DNA of 15,007 nucleotides from an uncultured Clostridia bacterium (GTDB lineage: Bacteria > Bacillota > Clostridia > Peptostreptococcales > Anaerovoracaceae): assembly GCA_937889655.1 (NCBI GenBank), contig CALBZG010000144.1, positions 1-15,007 of the forward strand. Reading direction: 5' to 3'. The notes below the pieces were generated by a model. The model saw nothing but the letters and a program-made list of their open reading frames with translations. It was not told the DNA's origin and made no database searches. Positions 6,616 through 14,104 of the stretch are shown piece after piece. Each line of letters begins with the position of its first letter. The stretch's first letter is position 1. The position numbers and the translations under genes were made by a program.

Positions 6616-9600
6616 ATGCCAAAGAGAACAGATATTAATAAAGTATTGATAATAGGATCCGGGCCTATTGTGATCGGCCAGGCCTGCGAGTTCGATTATT
6701 CCGGGACCCAGGCTTGCAAAGCATTAAGAAGATTAGGATACAAAATCGTTCTGGTAAATTCCAATCCTGCAACCATTATGACAGATCCGGGAATTGCAGA
6801 TACCACCTATGTCGAACCCCTTAATGTGAAAAGCCTGACTCAAATCATTGCTAAGGAACGACCTGATGCAGTGCTCCCTAACCTTGGAGGGCAAACAGCC
6901 CTGAATCTGTGCTCTGAACTCAGCAAGACCGGAGTATTGGATGAATATGGAGTCAAAGTCATCGGCGTGCAAATAGATGCCATAGAACGTGGTGAAGATC
7001 GTATCGCTTTCAAAGAGACCATGAAAAAGCTTGGCATCGAAATGCCTCAAAGCAGAGCGGCTTACAGCGTGGAAGAGGCTGAAGCCATCGCCGTGGAGCT
7101 GGGCTACCCGGTGGTGATCAGACCTGCCTATACCATGGGCGGCACCGGAGGCGGCCTTGTATATAATGTTGAAGAACTCAGGGTAATTGCGAACCGGGGA
7201 ATTGCAGCCAGCATGGTGGGCCAGATCCTCGTTGAGGAATCTGTTCTAGGCTGGGAAGAGCTGGAGCTTGAAGTTGTAAGAGACAGTAAAAATCAGATGA
7301 TCACAGTGTGCTTTATTGAAAATATTGATGCTATAGGTGTACATACAGGAGACTCCTTCTGCTCCGCACCAATGTTGACCATCGATACGGAACTTCAAAA
7401 ACGCTTACAAAAGCACGCATATGATGTCGTGGAGGCTATAGAGGTCATCGGTGGCACCAATGTGCAATTTGCTCATGACCCTAAGACAGGACGAGTCGTC
7501 ATCATTGAAATCAATCCAAGAACTTCCAGATCTTCAGCTTTGGCTTCCAAAGCTACAGGGTTCCCGATCGCCTATGTTTCATCCTTGCTGGCGGCAGGAT
7601 TGACCCTGGATGAAATTCCGTATTGGCGAGATGGAACTCTTGAAAAATATACACCATCCGGAGACTATGTGGTTATCAAATTCGCAAGATGGGCATTTGA
7701 AAAATTCCCGGGCTCCATCGACAAGCTTGGAACACAGATGCGGGCAGTAGGCGAAGTCATGAGCATCGGCAAGAACTACAAGGAAGCTTTGCAAAAAGCG
7801 ATCCGGTCTCTTGAAATCGGCCGCTACGGTATGGGCTTTGCAAAGAATTTCAATCAGTGCTCATTGGAAGAGCTGATGTCCATGCTGACAGAGCCTACCA
7901 GCGAGCGACAGTTCATATTATATGAAGCCCTGCGCAAGGGCGCTGATATCCAGCAGCTTTATGACCTGACATTCATCAAGCCTTATTTTCTTGATCAGAT
8001 GAAGGAATTGGTGCTTCTTGAGGAAGAGATTTTGCAATATAAAAATGCGGACTTGCCGGACGAACTCTTGATCAGAGCCAAAAAAGACGGCTTTGCAGAC
8101 CGTTATCTTGCACAGCTCCTTGACATTTCGGAAACCCAGGTACGCGAAAAGAGAACTGCCCTGGGTGTCGTAGAGGGCTGGGAGGCCGTGCCGGTCAGCG
8201 GCGTTGATAACGCTTCCTACTACTTCTCAACATATAATGCACCGGATACGACTTCGGCCACCGACAAGCCGAAGGTGCTGATCCTCGGAGGAGGCCCGAA
8301 CAGGATAGGCCAGGGCATCGAATTTGACTATTGCTGTGTACATGCGGCTTTTGCCCTTAAAGACATGGGCTATGAAACCGTGATCATCAACTGCAACCCT
8401 GAAACGGTTTCTACAGATTATGATACCTCGGATAAGCTATACTTCGAACCTTTGACAGTGGAAGATGTTTTAAGTATCTATGAAAAGGAAAAGCCTCTCG
8501 GCGTGATCGTTCAATTCGGAGGACAGACCCCGCTCAATATCGCTGCGGAGCTGGAAAAGGCCGGAGTGAAAATCCTCGGGACGTCCCAGGAAACCATCGA
8601 CTTGGCGGAAGACAGAGACAGATTCAGAAAGATCATGGATAAGCTGGAAATCCCTATGCCTGAGTCCGGAATGGCGGTGAATGTGGAGGAAGCCATCGAA
8701 ATTGCTGATCAGATCGGATACCCGTTGATGGTGCGCCCTTCCTATGTTCTGGGAGGACGGGGCATGCAAATCGTCCATGACGAAGAAATGCTGCGGGATT
8801 ATATGGCCGGCGCTGTGGGAGTGACCCGCGAAAGGCCGATCCTTGTTGATAGATTTTTAGGGAATGCGACAGAAACCGAAGCGGATGCCATCTCCGACGG
8901 GATCGATGCGTTTGTGCCGACAGTAATGGAGCATATCGAATATGCAGGGATTCATTCCGGAGACTCTGCCTGCGTCATACCGCCGGTTGGCATCTCTGAG
9001 GAACACATCAATACCATCGTAGAATATACTAAAAAGATTGCCAAGGAACTGAAAGTCGTCGGGCTGATGAACATGCAGTATGCCATAGAGAATGATAAGG
9101 TCTATGTGCTGGAAGCAAATCCGAGAGCCTCAAGGACTGTTCCGCTGGTGTCCAAGGTATGCAATATTCAGATGGCCAGGATAGCCACGGAAATCATGAT
9201 GGCTGCCAACAGTGGAAAGAAATATGACATGAGCAAGCTTGTCCATGGTAAAATTCCTTACTATGGCGTGAAAGAAGCGGTGCTGCCGTTTAACATGTTC
9301 CCTGAGGTGGACCCGGTATTGGGACCGGAAATGCGTTCCACAGGGGAAGTGCTTGGATTGGCGGATTCTTTCGAGCTGGCCTATTTCAAGGCTGAGGAAG
9401 CTACTCAAAGTTCCCTTCCAACATCGGGGACGGTGCTGATCAGCGTCAACAATTCCAATAAGTCTGCAGCACTGAAAGCTGCAAGGGAATTCGTAAAGAT
9501 AGGGTTCAAAATAAGGGCGACAAAAGGAACCTGTGCTTATTTCCGTGAAAATGGAGTGGAAAGCGAGGAAATCAAAAAGTTGTTTGAAGGCCGTCCGAAT

Positions 9601-9840
9601 ATCATGGACAGCATTTCCAACGGCGAAATCAATTTGATCATCAATACCCCGGAATCCAAATTCAGCGAATTCGATGATTCTTATATCAGAAAAATCGCCA
9701 TCAAGAATAAGATCCCATATATTACGACGATGACTGCCGCATTGGCAAGCGTCAAGGGAATAGCAGCCTACATCAGCAATGGATCTAAGGAAGCAGAAAA
9801 AAAATCCTTGCAGGAATATCATGCCAGTATAAAATATTAA
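6616..9840 (+). CDS. carB: Carbamoyl-phosphate synthase large subunit
   Basis: The synthetase subunit that makes carbamoyl phosphate from bicarbonate, ammonia (delivered by the small subunit from glutamine) and two ATP, for pyrimidine and arginine synthesis. At 1074 aa it is full length (E. coli 1073). The sequence opens with the classic MPKRTDINKVLIIGSGPIVIGQ. The first ATP-grasp half carries the glycine-rich GGTGGG (175-180). The internal duplicate begins at KVLILGGGPNRIGQG near residue 554 and has its own loop GGRGMQIV. The C-terminal MGS-like allosteric domain (about 935-1074) includes INLIINTP. AAAAGGAG precedes the ATG. The gene ends with consecutive TAA and TAG. The glutaminase gene carA, normally just upstream, is absent: the upstream neighbour is divergent. 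The next gene, 69 bases on with no terminator between, is a carbonic anhydrase homologue. Confidence 0.97.
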   Translation: MPKRTDINKVLIIGSGPIVIGQACEFDYSGTQACKALRRLGYKIVLVNSNPATIMTDPGIADTTYVEPLNVKSLTQIIAKERPDAVLPNLGGQTALNLCSELSKTGVLDEYGVKVIGVQIDAIERGEDRIAFKETMKKLGIEMPQSRAAYSVEEAEAIAVELGYPVVIRPAYTMGGTGGGLVYNVEELRVIANRGIAASMVGQILVEESVLGWEELELEVVRDSKNQMITVCFIENIDAIGVHTGDSFCSAPMLTIDTELQKRLQKHAYDVVEAIEVIGGTNVQFAHDPKTGRVVIIEINPRTSRSSALASKATGFPIAYVSSLLAAGLTLDEIPYWRDGTLEKYTPSGDYVVIKFARWAFEKFPGSIDKLGTQMRAVGEVMSIGKNYKEALQKAIRSLEIGRYGMGFAKNFNQCSLEELMSMLTEPTSERQFILYEALRKGADIQQLYDLTFIKPYFLDQMKELVLLEEEILQYKNADLPDELLIRAKKDGFADRYLAQLLDISETQVREKRTALGVVEGWEAVPVSGVDNASYYFSTYNAPDTTSATDKPKVLILGGGPNRIGQGIEFDYCCVHAAFALKDMGYETVIINCNPETVSTDYDTSDKLYFEPLTVEDVLSIYEKEKPLGVIVQFGGQTPLNIAAELEKAGVKILGTSQETIDLAEDRDRFRKIMDKLEIPMPESGMAVNVEEAIEIADQIGYPLMVRPSYVLGGRGMQIVHDEEMLRDYMAGAVGVTRERPILVDRFLGNATETEADAISDGIDAFVPTVMEHIEYAGIHSGDSACVIPPVGISEEHINTIVEYTKKIAKELKVVGLMNMQYAIENDKVYVLEANPRASRTVPLVSKVCNIQMARIATEIMMAANSGKKYDMSKLVHGKIPYYGVKEAVLPFNMFPEVDPVLGPEMRSTGEVLGLADSFELAYFKAEEATQSSLPTSGTVLISVNNSNKSAALKAAREFVKIGFKIRATKGTCAYFRENGVESEEIKKLFEGRPNIMDSISNGEINLIINTPESKFSEFDDSYIRKIAIKNKIPYITTMTAALASVKGIAAYISNGSKEAEKKSLQEYHASIKY

Positions 9841-9909
9841 TAGTGGGATGTACTTACAAACCATGACCCGTTAAACAGGACCGTGATGTTGAAATGGAGG
9901 GTGCAGCAG

Positions 9910-10425
9910 ATGATAAGACAGCTTAAAGGCATATATCCCAAAGTTGGTGACGATACTTTTGTGGCAGAAACAGCGACACTGATCGGTGATGTAGAGATTG
10001 GAAAAAATTCATGCATATGGTATGGGGCGGTCATCCGGGGAGATGTTGAAAGGATTAGAATCGGCGAGCATACGAATATTCAGGACAATGTGGTGGTCCA
10101 CGGTACGAAAGGCAAACCGGCTTTGATAGGCAATCTCGTTTCAATTGGTCATGGCGCCATAATACACGCCTGCACGGTGGAAGACAATTGTCTGATCGGC
10201 ATGAACAGCGTGATCATGGATGGGGCTGTGATCGGGAAGAATACGATCATTGGTGCAATGAGCTTCATCGGAAGAGGAAAAATCATCCCGGAAGGCGTCC
10301 TGGTGATGGGAAGCCCCGCAAAGGTGATTAGAAAACTCTCTGAAGAGGAGATCCAGAGCATCTCGGGCTACGGCAACAGGAACTATGACAATGCACTGAA
10401 AAATTATTTACGAGGCGACTTGTAA
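9910..10425 (+). CDS. Gamma-class carbonic anhydrase family protein (left-handed beta-helix)
   Basis: A 171-residue hexapeptide-repeat protein of the CamH/YrdA-like gamma carbonic anhydrase group. Isoleucine-rich hexad repeats run from about residue 10 to 140, followed by a C-terminal helix. The three zinc-ligand histidines are present: His64 (VVVHG), His81 and His86 (IGHGAIIHAC). So are the active-site neighbours in VIRGD and NIQDN. Active members interconvert carbon dioxide and bicarbonate, but many homologues have weak or unproven activity. I start at ATG 9910 because GGAGG (9896-9900) lies 9 bases before it; an upstream in-frame ATG at 9883 lacks a site. Placement after carB without a terminator suggests co-transcription and a bicarbonate-supplying role, which is inference. 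Confidence 0.88.
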   Translation: MIRQLKGIYPKVGDDTFVAETATLIGDVEIGKNSCIWYGAVIRGDVERIRIGEHTNIQDNVVVHGTKGKPALIGNLVSIGHGAIIHACTVEDNCLIGMNSVIMDGAVIGKNTIIGAMSFIGRGKIIPEGVLVMGSPAKVIRKLSEEEIQSISGYGNRNYDNALKNYLRGDL

Positions 10426-10439
10426 TCGGCAAACTTCTG

Positions 10440-10475
10440 CACCGCGTTCTTTCACAAGAAAGAACGCGGTGTTTT
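10440..10475 (+). terminator. Strong Rho-independent terminator
   Basis: A perfect 13-bp stem, CACCGCGTTCTTT (10440-10452) with its complement at 10459-10471, encloses a 6-base loop and is followed by TTTT. It ends the carB-carbonic anhydrase transcript. Confidence 0.9.
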
Positions 10476-10499
10476 AATGGAGGGATCATAAATGTCCTG

Positions 10500-10521
10500 T
10501 GTCGCAATTGACATTGCGTCA
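10500..10521. promoter_or_regulatory. Inverted repeat overlapping a -35 box, candidate operator
   Basis: TGTCGCAAT (10500-10508) and ATTGCGTCA (10513-10521) are inverted copies of each other at 8 of 9 positions around a 4-base centre. The inner 6 bp are perfect. The whole -35 hexamer TTGACA (10508-10513) lies inside the dyad, so a bound dimeric protein would block polymerase. The regulator is unknown. Confidence 0.5.
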
Positions 10522-10536
10522 AGGGATGTGTATAAT
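10508..10536 (+). promoter_or_regulatory. Full-consensus sigma-A promoter of the FlK-like thioesterase
   Basis: TTGACA (10508-10513) and TATAAT (10531-10536) are both perfect and spaced by 17 bases, the strongest promoter match in the window. Transcription would start near 10543, leaving a leader of about 80 bases before 10626. A second TATAAT at 10583-10588 has no fitting -35. Confidence 0.8.
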
Positions 10537-10625
10537 TTGTATAATTATTTGCGCATTTGTAAATATTTAAGCTATTTTGAGGTATAATAAAGTTACAAGT
10601 CTAATGAGAGAGAGGAGAAGCAAAA

Positions 10626-11042
10626 ATGATTAATCATCAAATCAAACCAGGTGTTTCTACGACGTTTACGAGGGAAGCTCGCATGTCAAATGCACTTTAC
10701 CCTGATGGAGCATCAGGAGGTATTCTCGATTACTTGGTATCAACAGCGACTTTTGTTGAAGTATCTACCGAAGCCTCCGGCAAAATGCTGGATTCTCTGC
10801 TTCCTGAAGGATTTATAACTGTTGGGAAAGAAATCCAATTGACTCATGAAAGAGGAGCCATGCTGGGCGAGCCGCTAACTTATGATCTGGTAGTCAGAAA
10901 GGTCGAAGATGATAATATCTATATCGACGTTACAGTTTCCGACAAAGTCGGAGTTGTATCCACAGGCAAATTTAAAAGAGTCATCGTGAACAAGGAAGAA
11001 TTGGTCAACCGGGCATTTAAAAGAGCGGCCGAAAAGGCTTGA
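10626..11042 (+). CDS. FlK-like hotdog-fold thioesterase
   Basis: A 138-residue single-domain hotdog protein resembling the fluoroacetyl-CoA thioesterase FlK group and the wider thioesterase family. These enzymes hydrolyse acyl-CoA thioesters in the cytoplasm. The probable catalytic set is Thr42, Glu49 and His74 (in QLTHERGA), close to Thr42, Glu50 and His76 of FlK as I recall them. The segments LVSTATFVEVSTEAS and GEPLTYDLVVRKVED fit the fold's central helix and following strand. The substrate cannot be read from the sequence, and a fluoroacetate role is not implied. GAGGAG lies just upstream of the ATG. The gene stands alone between two terminators, with its own consensus promoter and a candidate operator. 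Confidence 0.78.
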   Translation: MINHQIKPGVSTTFTREARMSNALYPDGASGGILDYLVSTATFVEVSTEASGKMLDSLLPEGFITVGKEIQLTHERGAMLGEPLTYDLVVRKVEDDNIYIDVTVSDKVGVVSTGKFKRVIVNKEELVNRAFKRAAEKA

Positions 11043-11100
11043 TTCTAATAAAGAGGTATGAATAATTCATGAACTCTGTAGTTTGTAGATAGAAATATCA

Positions 11101-11137
11101 AAGCGGCCGTAATCGAAATACGGCCGCTTAACTTTTT
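11101..11137 (+). terminator. Rho-independent terminator after the FlK-like thioesterase
   Basis: A perfect 11-bp stem, AAGCGGCCGTA (11101-11111) with TACGGCCGCTT (11119-11129), and a 7-base loop are followed within two bases by CTTTTTTT. The convergent MoaD-like gene ends at 11158. On that strand the hairpin is followed only by a moderately T-rich stretch, so it may work weakly in that direction. Confidence 0.88.
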
Positions 11138-11157
11138 TTGAAACAGCCAGCTTTGGA

Positions 11158-11391
11158 TCAACCGCCGCTGACCATCGGATATATTTTGATTTCAGAGTTT
11201 TCGTCGATAAGTGTATCTGTATCTACTGTGATCTTGTCAACAGTGATCGTCCCAATGTACTCGATTGGAAATCCGGCCTGATTTAGGATGACCGAAAGGA
11301 GTTCAGGCCCTTCCAGATCCATCTCTACAACACCTGCCTTTGCAGGGGTGTAAAATTTCAAATCGCCGTAAGCCGATATCCTGATTTTCAT
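11158..11391 (-). CDS. MoaD/ThiS-like ubiquitin-fold sulfur-carrier protein
   Basis: A small beta-grasp protein (77 aa) that ends in the Ser-Gly-Gly tail used by MoaD and ThiS for adenylation and thiocarboxylation. The N-terminal strand MKIRISAYGDLKFYT and the C-terminal IDENSEIKIYPMVSGG are typical. MoaD donates sulfur to build the dithiolene of molybdopterin, the cofactor bound by the enzyme encoded immediately upstream. It probably serves maturation of that tungsten or molybdenum cofactor, but the partner synthase subunit MoaE is not in the window. I chose the ATG at 11391 because GAGG lies 6 bases before it; an upstream ATG at 11403 would add four residues (MRPS) with a poorer site. The gap to the oxidoreductase gene is about 34 bases, so the two are probably one transcript. 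Confidence 0.8.
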   Translation of the reverse strand: MKIRISAYGDLKFYTPAKAGVVEMDLEGPELLSVILNQAGFPIEYIGTITVDKITVDTDTLIDENSEIKIYPMVSGG

Positions 11392-11425
11392 ACTTGGCCT
11401 CATTATTTTCGATTGCCTTCAGAGT

Positions 11426-13345
11426 TTACTGAACGATATATTGATTATAAACTGGGTCGCCGAGGATCTCCTGATCAATGTTCAACTCAACGGCCTTCCA
11501 CTTTTTAGGGTATCCCGTGATCCTGTCCCAGCCCGACAGTTCATAATACATCTGCACCATGTTTCGGAAGACTTCACGGTCTATGAAGTTCCCTTCCAAA
11601 GCGCCGTTTTCCATGGGCTGGTGGAAGCGGTCCGGCAGTCTATCATCTTCGGCAGTGAACCCTGCTGCCAGGTTAAAAAGCCTGCTCATATAAAATGCGC
11701 GTTCAGTGGCTTTAACCATTTCGTAAAGGCTCAAATCCCAACCCGTCGCCGCTTGGAATAGAACCTCCAATTTGTCGAATGTAAGAAATCCTCTTGGCGC
11801 CGGAGTGAAAACACAGGCGCCGATACTGTTGAAGGATCCCCATGCTTTTTGAAGCAGGTAGAACTGCTTGACTTTTTTCTCGCTGGTATCGAGCGGAGAG
11901 ATGGTCTCCTCAAGACCCAGGGTTTTCATGGCCCTGAAATGGAAATTGTCTTTATCCAGAACCCCGTCATGCATGGATTGCATATGATCCGCGCCGGTGT
12001 CGGAGATGGCAAAGCCAAGACCCACGCCAAGCTTACCCCTTGGATCATGGATAGGAAGCTCCTGACCTTTGATGGCCATTGCGTATTGTGATGCCTCGGG
12101 ACCGATTTTTTCAGCAGCCCTGACCACTCCTTCGGCCAGCATATCCCCGATCCCCTCTCTATTTATGATCAATTCGACGGTTTTGAGCATGGCCTCGGCA
12201 TTTCCAAAGCGGAGCTCGATCCCTCCGGTATCTTCTTTGGTGATAAGGCCTTTTTCGAAGCATTCCATAGCAAAGGCGATGCTGACACCGGTTGAAATAG
12301 AATCCAGCGTATTTTTATTGCATAACTCACCAGCTTTTGCAATGCTCGCCAGATCACCGATACCACAAAGGGAACCGAAAGCGCCTAGCGTCTCATACTC
12401 CGGACCGCCCAGGCGGGAGTCGACTTTTATATCACCCTGTTGGATTTCAACCACATGTTTGCATCGGACGGAGCAACCAAGACAGCCTTCCCGCTTTTTG
12501 AAAATCGTTTCGTTTATTGTGGGACCGGAAAAGTTTTCGGCCTGCTCAAAATATCCCTTTCGATAGTTTTCTGTAGGTAGAACACCCCCGGCATTCAGCG
12601 GATTGACGAAAATCGCAGTACCTTCGTTATGAAGTCCATATAAAAGCGGACTGTTTTTCATCTGTTCGTTATACCATCTTGCAAGTTCCTTGACTTTTTC
12701 TCCGTCAAAGTAGTCGATTTTTTGAGTTCCCCTCACCGCGATCGCCTTGATATTTTTTGAACCCATTACAGCGCCAAGGCCACAGCGGCCGTTAAAATGC
12801 TTCAGCTCATTGGTTATGCAGGCATATCGGACCACATTCTCACCGCCTGGCCCGATTTGAGCCACTCTGATGGCTTGATCGTTATTATCATTTCTGATGA
12901 TATCCTGGGCTACTTCAGTGGTCTTGCCCCATAGATGTGAGGCGTCTTTCAATACCGCTGTTCCATCCGTGATAAAAAGATAAACCGGAGAAGCAGCTTT
13001 ACCCTCCAGGATGATCGCATCGAAGCCTGCTTTTTTTAGCTCAGGCCCCCAAAAACCGCCTGCTTCAGACTGACCGTAGCCGTTTGTGGTGGGAGCTTTT
13101 GCGCCAACGGCGAACCTGATGAAGCCAGGGACCGGTACACCAGTGAGCACACCTGTGGCAAAAATCAATTTGTTCTTATCGCTATAAGGGTCCTCTTTCG
13201 GATCGACTTCTTTCATTAAATAATACGTGATCAATCCTTTGCCGCCTAAATATTTTCGCATAACAGCTTCAGGTATATCCTCCGTAATGATTTCTGTGGT
13301 GCTTAGATTGACTCTTAGTAGTTTTCCGCAATATCCGTATGGCAT
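11426..13345 (-). CDS. Aldehyde:ferredoxin oxidoreductase family protein (tungsten-type)
   Basis: A cytoplasmic 639-residue enzyme that by family oxidises aldehydes to carboxylates with ferredoxin, or runs in reverse, using a bis-pterin tungsten cofactor and one [4Fe-4S] cluster. The N-terminal domain MPYGYCGKLLRVNLSTTEI and the GGKGLITYYL block are diagnostic. Cluster ligands are Cys288, Cys291, Cys295 (CLGCSVRC) and Cys511. GQELPIHDPRGKLGVGLGFA and DTGADHMQ follow family usage. The two pterin-contact motifs, DxxGL(C/D) in Pyrococcus AOR as I recall them, read NKNTLD (343-348) and NSIGAC (506-511), each with Asn for the leading Asp. This suggests a divergent subfamily whose substrate I cannot name. 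GGAGGAGG lies 8 bases before the ATG. No strong promoter was found upstream; AT-rich candidates have poor spacing. A MoaD-like gene follows. Confidence 0.93.
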   Translation of the reverse strand: MPYGYCGKLLRVNLSTTEIITEDIPEAVMRKYLGGKGLITYYLMKEVDPKEDPYSDKNKLIFATGVLTGVPVPGFIRFAVGAKAPTTNGYGQSEAGGFWGPELKKAGFDAIILEGKAASPVYLFITDGTAVLKDASHLWGKTTEVAQDIIRNDNNDQAIRVAQIGPGGENVVRYACITNELKHFNGRCGLGAVMGSKNIKAIAVRGTQKIDYFDGEKVKELARWYNEQMKNSPLLYGLHNEGTAIFVNPLNAGGVLPTENYRKGYFEQAENFSGPTINETIFKKREGCLGCSVRCKHVVEIQQGDIKVDSRLGGPEYETLGAFGSLCGIGDLASIAKAGELCNKNTLDSISTGVSIAFAMECFEKGLITKEDTGGIELRFGNAEAMLKTVELIINREGIGDMLAEGVVRAAEKIGPEASQYAMAIKGQELPIHDPRGKLGVGLGFAISDTGADHMQSMHDGVLDKDNFHFRAMKTLGLEETISPLDTSEKKVKQFYLLQKAWGSFNSIGACVFTPAPRGFLTFDKLEVLFQAATGWDLSLYEMVKATERAFYMSRLFNLAAGFTAEDDRLPDRFHQPMENGALEGNFIDREVFRNMVQMYYELSGWDRITGYPKKWKAVELNIDQEILGDPVYNQYIVQ

Positions 13346-13446
13346 TATTCAATCCTCCTCCCATATACTTACCAATAAATTATCATAAAATTTCATATAT
13401 TTCAACATTTTAGCGCCTGAAGAGCACACCTTTGTCGTTCATGCGG

Positions 13447-13458
13447 CTGCTTAAGCAG
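13447..13458. repeat. 12-bp perfect palindrome between divergent genes
   Basis: CTGCTTAAGCAG is a perfect palindrome without a spacer. It lies in the 214-base region between the minus-strand AOR gene and the plus-strand PaaI-like gene, about 20 bases before the predicted -35 box at 13480. Its position suits an operator. The length is modest and nothing else supports it. Confidence 0.4.
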
Positions 13459-13479
13459 GGTAAGATATGAGGATTTACA

Positions 13480-13508
13480 TTGACAAACCTGTGCATTTAG
13501 TCTTTAAA
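13480..13508 (+). promoter_or_regulatory. Predicted promoter of the PaaI-like thioesterase and amidase genes
   Basis: A perfect TTGACA (13480-13485) is followed after 17 bases by TTTAAA (13503-13508), a four-of-six -10 match. The leader of about 45 bases contains a 15-bp tandem repeat. Confidence 0.6.
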
Positions 13509-13538
13509 TATAAACAGCAAATATATAAACAACAAATA
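13509..13538 (+). repeat. 15-bp tandem repeat in the leader of the PaaI-like gene
   Basis: TATAAACAGCAAATA (13509-13523) is followed directly by TATAAACAACAAATA (13524-13538), which differs at one base. It sits between the predicted -10 box and the GAAGGG ribosome binding site. It could be a slippage duplication, a protein site, or an unstructured A-rich leader that helps translation. Confidence 0.8.
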
Positions 13539-13559
13539 TAATTCGAAGGGTAACTGATT

Positions 13560-14054
13560 ATGAGAAATGAAAGAAAAATCAATCCGGCACATATAGAAAC
13601 ACTACAATGCGTTATCAATGAAGGACCGTTTTTCAGATTACTGTCTCTGGAAATTTGCGATATCAACCTGGGAACCAGCCGTGTCGAAGTGCAACTGAAT
13701 ACGGATCACCATAATTTGTTTGGCAATGTCCATGGAGGTGTTTACGCTACACTGATCGATGTAGCCTCCTACTGGTCTGCGTACTGCGATTTAGACGAAA
13801 ACACAGGAACGACCACCATCGATCTTCATATCGACTATCTATCAGCAGTCAAAAGCGGCAGACTCAGAGCCGAAGGCCAGCTCATCAAGGCAGGACGCAA
13901 GGTCTGTTTTACACGAGCAACTATATATGACAGCAACGATAAAATTTTGGCGATCGGCACATCAAAGCTGATCATATCCGAGGGGGTACGGTCCATCGAA
14001 AAATATCTGGAAGACGGCGGAAGGCCTCCTCTTCCACCAAAATTCGTTGAATGA
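13560..14054 (+). CDS. PaaI-type hotdog-fold thioesterase
   Basis: A 164-residue member of the PaaI/YdiI-like thioesterase family, which hydrolyses acyl- or aryl-CoA thioesters as a tetramer in the cytoplasm. The key block is NVHGGVYATLIDVASYW with His58-Gly59-Gly60 and Asp67, the usual catalytic acid. It is followed by TTTIDLHIDYLSAVKSGRLRAEGQLIKAGRKVCFTRATIYD, which is the core sheet. The C-terminal tail beyond about residue 140 is charged and proline-rich and slightly longer than usual. GAAGGG lies 9 bases before the ATG. The acetamidase-family gene starts 50 bases after the stop with no terminator between. The substrate is not evident from the sequence. Confidence 0.88.
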   Translation: MRNERKINPAHIETLQCVINEGPFFRLLSLEICDINLGTSRVEVQLNTDHHNLFGNVHGGVYATLIDVASYWSAYCDLDENTGTTTIDLHIDYLSAVKSGRLRAEGQLIKAGRKVCFTRATIYDSNDKILAIGTSKLIISEGVRSIEKYLEDGGRPPLPPKFVE

Positions 14055-14104
14055 ACCTATAATTTTAGCATTGCTGTTTAACAAATATTAAGAGGAGAAA
14101 GGGC

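Noticed and set aside
9130..9864. 244-codon minus-strand open frame inside carB
   Set aside because: It is antisense to the highly conserved C-terminal part of CarB and has a composition typical of reverse-frame translation.
12069..12566. 165-codon plus-strand open frame opposite the AOR gene
   Set aside because: It overlaps the iron-sulfur ligand region of the AOR on the other strand. Its Ser/Pro-rich translation is typical of a shadow frame.
13381..13430. Minus-strand promoter for AOR (TTGAAA with GATAAT)
   Set aside because: The spacer is only 15 bases and both hexamers are imperfect in AT-rich DNA, so I do not call it.
14041..14064. Internal promoter before the amidase gene (TATAAT at 14058-14063)
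   Set aside because: The bases 17 upstream (CACCAA) do not resemble a -35 box, and operon read-through explains expression.
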